Shown here: piece by piece, positions 8,810-17,695 of the stretch
Layout: each line of letters opens with the position of its first letter
Position numbering within the stretch: the first letter of the stretch is position 1
Assembly (NCBI GenBank): GCA_048213135.1
Contig: PS015349.1
Coordinates: 1-26,504, forward strand
Direction of reading: 5' to 3'
Source of the DNA: Reclinomonas americana ATCC 50394
Taxonomy: Eukaryota; Jakobida; Jakobea; Jakobida
DNA length: 26,504 nucleotides
The notes under the pieces: generated by a model
What the model was told of the DNA's origin: nothing
Seen by the model: only the letters and a program-made list of their open reading frames with translations
Databases searched by the model: none
Made by a program: the position numbers and the translations under genes

Positions 8810-10750
8810 TGTCACTAAGTTTCTGTCTTCCTCATTATCACTCTCCCTCTCTCCATCTCTGCTTCTCTGCATTGCCATCGCTGTCGCAGCTTCTCTTGCC
8901 TTCTGAGTGTTCCTCGCTCATGTGTTTCCCTTTCTTTGCATTCTCTGATCCATTCTCTGTGTCTCTGTTTCTGCATTTCACTCTCTTCTCTGTATTTCTC
9001 TGCCTGTTACTTGCTTCCCTCCCTCCTTGCGTGCTTATTACTTTCTTCCCTCTCACTCTTTCCCTTCCCTCATCCGTCCCCGCAGCCCATCAACACCAGC
9101 GACTGGCTGCTGGTGAGCGAGGACAGCGTGCGTCTGCAATCACCGCGATCGGGCGCCTCGCAAGTGTTGGTGGAGAAAGATGCAGTGTTGTTGAGCGACG
9201 GTGGCATGTGTGGCGTGACGTTGCAGCGGTTGCCGCATTTTGATTTGGTGCGTGTGTGAGGCGACGATTATGCTCTTGTCTCACAGATCACTGACGCTTT
9301 GAAATGCAGCCTGCCGACTTTTGTGTCGCGGCACCGATTCGAGCGCCTCGCAATCGACCGCACGAGTTGGGCTCCCCTGTCATCACCAAGGACGATGGTC
9401 GAGTCATGTGTCACGACAAAAGTGATCCTGTGCTCTCCTTTGTGGCCACGGTGCACAATGCGGTGCGTGAGGTGACTGTCAGGGAGTGAAAGGAACCGCT
9501 CCTCATGGCACGTTCCTCTCGCTCGCTGCTGGTGACCCCAGATGGCAAGGTGTTCACTCGACAGCACATGTGGGCGTCGCATCGGCTGGACGGAGTCGAT
9601 CGTGATGCGTCGTACTCGTGGAAGACCAGTGAATCGGTGCTGCTGGTCGACACAGTGGTATCATTGGTGCAGCATCACGGCGACACCTTCTATCACCTGC
9701 TGGGAGAGGTGCTTCCGCGCTTCATGCAGGTGTGGGACGTGGCGCGGGAGCACGAACCACATGCCCTGCTGCTCGTGCGCGACAATGCGTACGGATCGCA
9801 CGTGGTGTATGACTATTTCGCACTGCTGGGCATTGGCAGAGACAGGGTGCGATGTGGTGTGCACAGCCTGTTCTTTGTTCGTAGGGAAGCTCATTCCTGC
9901 TGTGGCAGATCCTTCTGAATCCACCCGCAGTGTTGGCGCGACGAGTGCTTGTTGCGCAGGGTGTGCGAGGAGGCGCCGCGCAGCCTGCTCTGTTGCATGA
10001 AATGTCTCGCGTGTTTCACTCGCTGCATGGCGTGGCTTTGTGTTCGCAAGTTCAGGAATTTAGAAGCAGTTGCGTATCCTGAGCTTTGCTTGGTCGCCGG
10101 TGGGCATGGTCTCATCTTCGCGCCAGAACATGACGAAGAGTGGCGCCAATCTGCTCTCCACAATGGTCGCCCTCGGCGGTACGTGCTGGTCGTTCAACGG
10201 CCCGGCACTCGATCCCTGACCACGATGGAGAGAGTGTGTACTTCATCTTACCACACTTGTGCCTTCGTTGTCTCTGACGCTTCTGCGTCTTATACAGGTC
10301 CTGCAACTCATTGGCGAGGAGTTCCCGCACTGGCATGTCTCCTCGTTCGACGCCCAGTCGGCACTGCACAGCGTGGCACAATTTGCTCGCAGCGACATTG
10401 TGCTGGGGCCGCACGGAGCGGCCTTTGCGCATCGAGCGTTTGTCGCTCGCCAAGACAATGGTGATCGACCGTGCTTTCATTTCGAAGTGTTGCCAGGGAC
10501 TGGTCACACGCCGCCGAAAACGTGGAACCCAGTTGCGTAGCCTACTGGACGATCTTGTCGTGATATAGCAGCTGACTGGCTTGTGCAGGTGCACGTGATG
10601 ATGGCCGCGTATCAAGGTTGCAGGACGTATTTGTGGTTTGACGAGAGAGCTGGCCTGCAGGATTCACTGGTGCTACCGGTGGCGCAAGCGCGCTGGCTGC
10701 TTCGTCATTTGGATGGGGAGTTGCGAGGGGAGGAGATGACTGGCAGATAA
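7890..10750 (+). CDS. GT61-family glycosyltransferase, copy A (probably defective)
   Basis: Type II membrane glycosyltransferase of family GT61 (DUF563/EOGT-like). Exons: 7890-7991, 8101-8250, 9086-9247, 9310-9462, 9529-9846, 9909-10041, 10127-10233, 10298-10531, 10589-10750, joining to 507 codons. Exon 1 encodes a short basic tail and a hydrophobic signal anchor (VLQVATVMLMAMLIVYVLVV), placing the enzyme in ER or Golgi. Exon 2 has an Asn-Val-Thr sequon and an acidic stalk. Family hallmarks are FYHLLGEVLPRF (exon 5) and SDIVLGPHGAAFAH (exon 8). Two lesions: the acceptor before exon 5 reads TG (9527-9528) where copy B has AG, and joining exon 6 (last base T) to exon 7 (first bases AA) makes TAA where copy B makes CAG. 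The exon 6/7 boundary is the least certain. The acceptor substrate and sugar cannot be told. Confidence 0.72.
8309..8672. other. Assembly gap (364 N)
   Basis: Lies inside the GT61 intron, directly after a CT microsatellite. The right edge (8673-8760) is a degraded second copy of the end of GT61 exon 2, so the gap may be an assembly artefact. Confidence 0.99.
8673..8760 (+). repeat. Degraded second copy of the GT61 exon 2 end at a gap edge
   Basis: About 85 nt matches the exon 2 segment from about 8180 to 8257 (GGACGAGTCGGCGACGCCT is shared) but carries several single-base insertions and deletions that destroy the frame. Unit B has the same kind of error-rich sequence at the edge of its own gap (17225-17265). 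The pattern looks like uncorrected read ends more than a real exon duplication. Confidence 0.65.
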
Positions 10751-11417
10751 GGGGCAGGAAGGACTAGGTTCTGGCGTGATCTTGGCGAGGTGTCTATGGA
10801 TCTGTAGTCGGAGTAGCTCTGACTCGTCGAGGGGTGGGCAATGGCAATGTTGGCCATCCAGATATGCATTTGCTAAATTCGGAGTCGTCGAGTGTACCGA
10901 TGACGCTGCTGGCCAGGGAAGTCGGAATCATGGGCACAGGAGAAAGCTGGTACATTCTTCGTTCTGAGAAGAATATCGGCCTTGCTTGCATGTCGCCGGT
11001 GCCACGCAAGCATTAAGCAGGGCACACGACAGCTCGAAAGGACCGCGCGCTGTCCGAAGGCAAACAATCAAGTAGCTTCCAGTTGAAGGTTTATTTCCCG
11101 AGTCGTGTACGACCGCAGAAAACGCTATGCGTCTATGCAAGTGCGTCAAATCCACTGGTCAACCACGCCTATGCGGTGAAGATCGCAGTTCTCGACTTGT
11201 TCGGAGCTCCGAGAGCGAANNNNNNNNNNNNNNNNNNNNCACACACAAGGAACCTGCTGCTGCCTCAAGATTGGTGTTTGTGTTGTTGTTTTGGATACTG
11301 TTGAACTTGGTCATCAAGACGGCTGTTGCTTATTTGTTGGTGAATGAAGTTGTTGTTGTTGTCTCTCACGGCCAACGAGCAAACGACGTGACTGACATCG
11401 GATCGCACATAACTACT
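10751..11417. other. Convergent intergenic region, unit A/B
   Basis: About 670 nt between the stop codons of the convergent GT61 copy A and NB-ARC-TPR copy B genes. It is highly similar to 19752-20436. It should contain both 3' UTRs and polyadenylation signals, but I could not identify AATAAA-type signals. Short open frames occur on both strands without recognisable features. A 20-N gap lies at 11220-11239. Confidence 0.6.
11220..11239. other. Assembly gap (20 N)
   Basis: Fixed-size placeholder in the convergent intergenic region. Unit B/C reads through here (about 20240-20250), and the comparison suggests that little sequence is missing. Confidence 0.95.
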
Positions 11418-11469
11418 TTACATCAGTGAACATTTGCTTCTCTGCGGTCTTCTCTCGGAGGCGGCAACG

Positions 11470-11538
11470 GCATCAGGTGGCTGCTGCTGCTGCCGCTGTT
11501 GTTGGTGTTGCTGTTGCTGCTGCTGTTGCTGCTGCCGC

Positions 11539-11575
<37 letters not shown>

Positions 11576-11578
11576 GCT
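11470..11578 (-). repeat. PolyQ-coding CAG/CAA repeat, copy B
   Basis: The minus strand encodes about 40 residues that are mostly Gln, interrupted by Arg, His and Pro, between the last TPR and the CaaX tail. Mixed CAA and CAG codons suggest it is not a single recent slippage. Copy C has a shorter tract (about 20520-20550) and copy A has none. Confidence 0.85.
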
Positions 11579-13974
11579 GAGCTCGGTCACGACGACGTCG
11601 GCACTCCTCCAACCGCTTGATGGCATCCACAGTGTCCGAATGCTCTTCACCAAGCACCGCTCGCCGACCATCCACGCACTCCACCAGCAGTGCCTCTGCC
11701 TCGGCCCATCGTCGCTGCTTCATGAACAGAATGCCGAACCCATACATTGCAGACAATGTGTCTTGATGCCTGTCACCCAATACTTCTCGCCGTCCCTCCA
11801 AGCACTCACGGTACAATTCAGCGGCTTCTGCCAGTGATTCTGGAGTGCCTTGATCGGTGAGAGAAGCAGCAAGATTGTTCATCGACAAGACAGTGTCCGG
11901 ATGTCGATCTCCCAGAGCTTCTCGCCTCAACTGCAGGCAATCCCGTTCAAGGTGAATCTTCTCCTCCAGACGACTGACGTCTTGGATACATGCAGCAACA
12001 TTGCCCATGGATATCAACGTGTCTGGATGCTCAGCCCCAAGAACCAGTCGTCGCATCTCCCAGCACCGTCGATGCAGTGTTCCAGAATCGGAATATCGTT
12101 TGCGATTAAAGTGGTGTCTTCCCTGCCAGTGCAGCGTCCACAGCGAGTCCGGATGACTCTCACCCAATGTCGCACACAGCCGCTCATGACACTGCACAAG
12201 CAGTGGCAAGTTGCCTGAATAGTAAGCGAACCACATCAAGTAGCGAAATGCGTCAATCCTATCCAGTACAGTCATCCCGTCACTGCCATCCCTCTCCCAC
12301 TCCTCGCACAAATGCCACGCCTGCTGCCACGATGCGTTACGGTCATTCCAATGACGAAACATTTCGAATAACCAGGCTTGGCATTTTGCCACCACAATGG
12401 CGATTCGTCGTCGCACTGGACTCATTTCAGCATCTCCATCTCCACGTTGTCCACACTCAGCCAGGCGTTGCACAAGTAATGAGGCCACTGCCGCGCCAAA
12501 TCCGACGGAGGGTAATCTTTGATAAACACACTGCTCACCAATCAACTCCACCGCCCCACACTGCACCAGCAACCCATTCACACCAACCACATCACTCGCC
12601 CACATGCCATCATCCTCGCCCAACCGTCGCCACACTGTGTGCAGCACTCCGAGCAAGTCCCGTGACACGAACAGCACACCGTCTATGTCATTCTGAGTAT
12701 CAATGCTATTCAGCACACAACACACAAGTCGCACAATCAGTTGCCGCATCCGTGACGCTGCACTTCCACACCGTCCCACAATCCACCCAGCAATTTCATC
12801 GTGCACTTGATACTCCACCACCACGCCACCACCCTCTCCCACTTGCTCACCGCACAACACACGCGCCACACTGTCCATGCTGCCACTGACACCCACCGTC
12901 ACCAAGCTCGACAAGCACAGACCCTCCAGCACCGACTCCACCCCGTCGTCAACACCACCACCACCAACCAATTCATCACGATGTGCGCGCACTCGTTGCT
13001 CCTCTTCCTCACTCATCTCGTCAAACTGCAGTCGCTCACCCATCACCTCGGGTGCACGACGTCGCCTCTCCTGCGCCAGCTCATGCAATCGCAGTCGACA
13101 CACACACTGACCCAACTCCACCAGTCGACTTGCCGCCTCCTCATCTTCATCCACTGCATCCTGTTCACAGTCACCACCACCAACAGCCATCGTTATATCG
13201 GGAATCACTCGCAGCACACCCACAGACACTCGTACAAGTGCCACTGTCACTGGCAAGCCGAGTTCCTTGCATGCCGTGATCAGCACCAACAAACGACGTG
13301 CTGCTGCTGTCTGCGACATCACATTGCGTTCCAGCAGCTGCGACAGCGCATCGCCACCAATGCCACTGAGCACCTCCTCAAGTCGCGCTCCCACCAGCTG
13401 TGCTGCTGATTGTGACAGCAACCAGCTGCATGCCAGAAGGGAGAGAAGTAGTGAGTCTTCGCATCCACACTACTCACTCGCTCACTGACACTCACTCACC
13501 CAACACAAGCACTCACTCGCAGTGCACTCTTCTCCTGCTGTCCACTTTCCAGAGCCTCCACAATCCGTCGTCGCACATCCACCGACACTTTGTGAAGCAG
13601 TCGCTCCTCCACCAGCTGCGCAATGTCCTCGTTCTCCACATCCACCACCCGCACACACTCCACCTCCGCCTCGTGCATCATCGAGTCACGTATCTCATCC
13701 GCCACCCGTCCATATCGACTCGTCACCACCACAATCGGTGCCACCATTCCATCTGCACAGAACCATTATGATGCATATCGAGTCAGGATCCAACATCCAA
13801 GCAAGAAGGATTCCCTCTCATGACAACACGCACCCTCATCAGCACATTGAACAACACTCCTCACTTGCTCCGCCGATCCCACGTTGTCCAGCACCATCAG
13901 TCCACTCGACGCATGCATCAGTTGTCGTAGGGGACGACGTGCTGGTTCCACTTCGCCACTCGCCAGCAGCGCAT

Positions 13975-13990
13975 CCACCTGCGGCCATTC
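13975..13990 (-). other. 2-nt deletion (frameshift) in NB-ARC-TPR copy B
   Basis: The plus strand reads CACCTGCGGCCAT where copy A has CACCTGACCGGCCAT and copy C CACTTGACCGGCCAT. Exon 9 is 233 nt here against 235 nt in A and C. The frame runs to a TGA inside the intron-proximal part of exon 9, before the Walker B motif is read correctly. Confidence 0.85.
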
Positions 13991-14749
13991 TTCTCCCCTT
14001 CACTTCATCCACTCGCACCTGTGCCGTCACAAAGGCGCGCAGACACTCGCCCAGTGCACTCTCCGCCTGCAGCATGCAGCATGACGAGAGGGAAAGAGTC
14101 AGAATGACACGTCAGAAGAGATGACGCAACATGAAAGACAACATGCATTCTTCTCAGCACACCTTCACATGCTCCGTCGCATCACCCACATGGCCGCGCA
14201 TCTCCACCGACAGGGCTGATCCCTTCCATCGACGAGTGGCGAGCATCTCGGTCACCAGGAGCTCGGCCAGGAACGACTTGCCAGTGCCACCATCTCCCGT
14301 CAACATCACCATGATTGGATGGTGTGCTGCGCAAGAATCATCATCCACCACCAGACAACATGATGAGTCACACGAATGCAGAGAGAAGGAAGCAAAAGAG
14401 AGAAAAGAAGGAACATCTAACCTTCCACAGCATCCACAATGCGCGTGGCGAGTGAGGCTGCCAGTGCACGTCGACTTGGGAAGCGGAATGCAGTCACTGG
14501 ATTGACGGTGCGGGCGATGAGAGGTGTCTTGGGCGGGCGACTGCTGTCCGGTGCTGTGTGGCAAAGAGAGAAGGGTGAGCACACACTCAATGCACATTCA
14601 ATGCAAGTCCATCATGGAACACACCCGCTGCTGGAGATGAAGGAGGCGAGATGTTCAGTGTGTCAAGCCGTTGGTGCATGAGCTCCATCTCCGCGCGCAT
14701 TTCCACACGCATCTGATCAATCGCATGCAAGTGAGAAACAAAGAGCAAT

Positions 14750-14781
14750 CTGCAAGTGACCACATCTGCATGCATTCTCAC
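14750..14781 (-). other. 32-nt intron in NB-ARC-TPR copy B
   Basis: GTGAGA donor and CACTTGCAG acceptor between exons 5 and 6. It has the same position, phase and length as in copies A and C although the interior differs. Confidence 0.75.
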
Positions 14782-15960
14782 TCAGCCTGCTCCACATTGG
14801 CTGCTATCGATGCCTGATCTGCTAGACTCAGCGCACCTGCATTCACACACAAACAATCAGCATCAGCTTCCACATTCAATCAAATCATCCACAGACATGC
14901 ACGAGCCATATCTCCTTCCACTCACCATCACGAGCCTCGTTCAGATGCACCACCAGTTCCTCCTCCACATCCCTGCCAATCTGCAGCTGCCGCACAAGCT
15001 GGTGCAACTCGCCCTCTCCTCCTCCTCCGTCACCGAGCAGAGGCACAAAGAGTGCACAAGCTCGTGCGGGACTCGTCTGCTCAAACACCTCCCTCATTCG
15101 CTCAATTGCATTGCGCTGTGTGACAATGAGAGAGTGATAGGTACACTCGCACAAAGAGAGATCACACTCCTCCTCCTTCCATCTCATTCTCACACACTCA
15201 CCACATCACCAGCTGGAATCAGACGATCCGGCTCGTCTCTCGGGTGCTCTCGATGACCCGCCAGCAGCAAGATCGAGCAGCACAGCATCGCATCAAACGA
15301 ACGGCAGTCGTGCAGCTGGCCTCGCTGACGCCACTCGCGCACCATCTGCCGCTCCTTCTCGTTCAACTGGACACACATGCCCACTCCGTCTGGCATGGTG
15401 CTGCATGTGGGGAAAGGCACAAAGAAAGAGAGGATGCTGGTGAGTGAGGGAATGTGTGACAAGAAGGAGGGGCGATTCATCAGGGATAGAATGTGGAGAC
15501 GAGCGTGGTGAGACAATGAAGAGTGCGAGAGTGGGGAGAAAGGGATGACCGGTGCGTCACCATCGGCCACTATCTTGGCAATCTTTTCTCTTCTCTCCCA
15601 TTCACATCCATCTGCATCTTGCCATCGTGTGCTTCCCCATCCTTCCCACACACTCACCGCACATCACGCTCACTCGGCGCCTTGCACCACTCGGCGACGT
15701 GATTCACACCGGGATACGAATCGAGAAACGCCGGCAGCACTTGCTCGAGTTTGGATTGCAGAGCGCGGGTGCATGGACGAGACAGGGCCTTGACAAGGCG
15801 CATCGCACATTCCTCATCACCAGCATCGTGATGATGACTGTGTGCGAGAGAGAGAGAGAGAGGAGAGTGACAGGGAACGAATCACACAAAATGTGAGAAT
15901 GATGATGATGATGCATCTGACAACAACATACTGAGGGAGACACGCAACTCACGCGGCACT

Positions 15961-15980
15961 NNNNNNNNNNNNNNNNNNNN
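15961..15980. other. Assembly gap (20 N) replacing the NB-ARC-TPR copy B start region
   Basis: In units A and C about 440 nt separate the flanking sequences (start codon, upstream spacer and candidate upstream exon), so this placeholder hides far more than 20 nt. It removes the start codon of copy B. Confidence 0.95.
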
Positions 15981-16021
15981 CTGCCTCCACCGCCTTTGCT
16001 GCCACTAATGGGCTTCTGTGT

Positions 16022-16068
<47 letters not shown>

Positions 16069-16137
16069 AAGGAAGAAGAGGATGTTGCTCTATTCCTCCG
16101 TTCCCTTCACCCTCTCTCACTCTCCTCTCTCACACAG
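15981..16137. other. Remainder of divergent spacer, unit B
   Basis: Contains the edge of the candidate upstream Gly/Ser-rich exon (minus-strand frame KPISGSKGGGG next to the gap), a GA microsatellite (16027-16067) that supplies the CT tract of its acceptor on the minus strand, and the CT-rich lead into the SPAG6 remnant. Confidence 0.5.
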
Positions 16138-17048
16138 CCTCGTCGGTGGCATGTACAGCACCGCCTGCCTCGGCATCTTCTCATGGACAATCCTCTCGAT
16201 GAACCACGATGTTGACAACGTGCATTCGAGCTTGGCCGAGTTGGTGGTGATCTTAGTAAGATCTTCAACCTACTGATGGACCTGGACGAGGTGCCTGCAT
16301 TTGCGAGATCAGCAAGCACACGCCGGAACTCGCGCAACTGGTGGTGTCGTCAGGTGCTCCGGGCGTCATTGTCGACTACGTGGGCGAGACCAAGGGCAAC
16401 AGCCGCCTGCCGGGCATCATGAGACTCTCGGCTACATTGCCGCCATTCTCCGACGCCCTCGCACAACACGTGATTGCCACTCGGGGAAGGAGGATCACCT
16501 GCGTGCCTGGTCACTGAGTCAGATTGGTCGTCACTCGTCGGAGCACTCCAAGGCCGTCACCGACGCCGAAGTGTTGCCGCTGCTGCTCGATGCCTTCCTC
16601 GACCCGCAATCGTCGGACGACCTGAAGACCAAGGCCAAGCGCGCACTCAAGTCGGTGGTGCAAAAATGCCTCCACTTGCCGGCGCTGCAACCACTGCTCT
16701 CTCGCGCGCTCCCGTCAGCATCCTCACACACGTTACTGGCCAGTACGCCAAGGTGCTGCCGGGCGATCGGACAGCAAGACGAGCATTTGTGTCGGGCGGT
16801 GGGCTGGAGATGCTGCAGCGCATTTCCGAGCACGTACCCGAGGGCTCTGAGTTGCAGTTTCGTTGCTCTTCCTCACTGCTCTCTCTCACTCTCTTCTCCT
16901 CGTGTGCTCATCATCATGCCCGTGTTACAGAAAGAACATTGACACGATCAACGCATGCTACCCCGACGAGATTGTCAAGTACTACTCACCCGGCTTCTCC
17001 AAGAACTTTGACGAGCTCATTGACAACTACGCACCGCCACTCGAGTAA
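16138..17048 (+). pseudogene. SPAG6: SPAG6/PF16-like armadillo-repeat pseudogene, copy B
   Basis: Homologous to the SPAG6 remnant of unit A and ending with the same NACYPDEIVKYYSPGFSKNF block and TAA at 17046-17048. It shares the five-base disruption after the LPGIM codons. It also lacks 34 nt after the HVIA codons and 9 nt (three Ala codons) before WSLSQIGRH, deletions also seen in copy C. A private 2-nt insertion lies near 16700 (CTCTCTCGCGCGCTC). It cannot encode SPAG6. The last intron (GTTTCG donor, TTACAG acceptor) is kept. Confidence 0.85.
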
Positions 17049-17204
17049 TGATTACCACGACGACAACAACAGGAACAGTAGCTTGTTGGTTGTTGTTGTG
17101 AATGATTGTTTCCTTTTTTTCCGAGAAGTGAAGGCAACGGAGAGTGCACATTGTTTCTGTCTGTGTCCTCTCTCTTGTTGTTTGTTTTGTTGAAGAAGAT
17201 GTGG

Positions 17205-17224
17205 NNNNNNNNNNNNNNNNNNNN
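17205..17224. other. Assembly gap (20 N) replacing GT61 copy B exons 1-2
   Basis: The left flank matches the sequence just before the GT61 start of unit A (7887) and the right flank matches the degraded exon 2 copy at about 8720. Hundreds of bases including exon 1 (signal anchor) and exon 2 are missing. Confidence 0.95.
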
Positions 17225-17695
17225 TCGTGCTGTTGTAAGGACGCCGTTTCGTTTGTCGGTGAGCTCTCTCTCTCTCTCTCCTCCTCCTCCTCTCTCTCTC
17301 TCTCTCCCTCTCTTTGTGCCTCCGCTTGTCACTGCTTCTGTCTTCCTCTTTATCACTCTCCCTCACTCTGTCTCTGCTTCATATTCTTCCTTCGCGCTCT
17401 CGCTCGCATTCCTCGCTGTCTATCTCACTCTCATTCTGTCTCTGCTTCTCTGCATTGCCATCGCTCTCGCAGCGTCTCTTGACTTCTGAGCCTTCCTTGC
17501 TCATATGTTTCCCTTCCTTGCCCTTCCATGGCATGCAATCCGCACTCTCATTATCTCACTGCATGTCACTCTGCTTCTCTGTATTGCTCTCTTTCTCTCT
17601 CTTTGTGCCTCTGCTCGGTACTTGCATCTCTTCCTCCTTGCATACTCATTACTCTCCTCCCTCTCACTCTTTCCCTTCCCTCCTCCGTCGCCCAG
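17225..17695 (+). other. Pyrimidine-rich GT61 intron 2, copy B
   Basis: CT-rich sequence from the gap edge to the CGCCCAG acceptor. It contains CT and CCT microsatellites at about 17263-17310 and imperfect internal repeats of a CTCTGCTTCTCTGCATTG-like unit. No exon is supported here. Confidence 0.6.

Larger units (their letters stand above)
8251..9085 (+). other. Long pyrimidine-rich GT61 intron 2, copy A, containing a gap
   Basis: Runs from a GTGAGC donor to a CCCCGCAG acceptor. It contains two CT microsatellites (8272-8302 and 8774-8804), 364 N and about 280 nt of CT-rich sequence. Copy B has the equivalent intron, somewhat rearranged. No additional exon is supported inside it. Confidence 0.6.
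11418..15960 (-). pseudogene. NB-ARC-TPR (NLR-like STAND) protein, copy B, frameshifted in the NB domain
   Basis: Paralogue of copies A and C with the same exon structure: 15949-15960 (start in gap), 15658-15837, 15202-15400, 14926-15115, 14782-14836, 14625-14749, 14422-14553, 14163-14326, 13834-14066, 13500-13752, 11418-13425. Walker A (GDGGTGKS), Walker B (LMVLDN), VVVTSRY, GLPV and VHD are all encoded, but a 2-nt deletion near 13981 between Walker A and Walker B shifts exon 9 out of frame. The last exon is fully open and carries the TPRs, the longest polyQ tract (mostly CAA and CAG, broken by Arg and His) and a C-terminal KCSLM, a CaaX prenylation box. If the deletion is an assembly error, this would be the most complete copy, at about 1,189 aa. 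Confidence 0.75.

Noticed and set aside
11240-11400. Hydrophobic frame LVFVLLFWILLNLVIKTAVAYLLVN as a membrane exon
   Set aside because: No start, splice context or family support, and the unit B/C copy has Arg and other changes inside. It is probably T/G-rich spacer.
11499-11570. Poly-Leu or poly-Val plus-strand frame as a transmembrane protein
   Set aside because: It is the complement of the polyQ-coding repeat of NB-ARC-TPR copy B.
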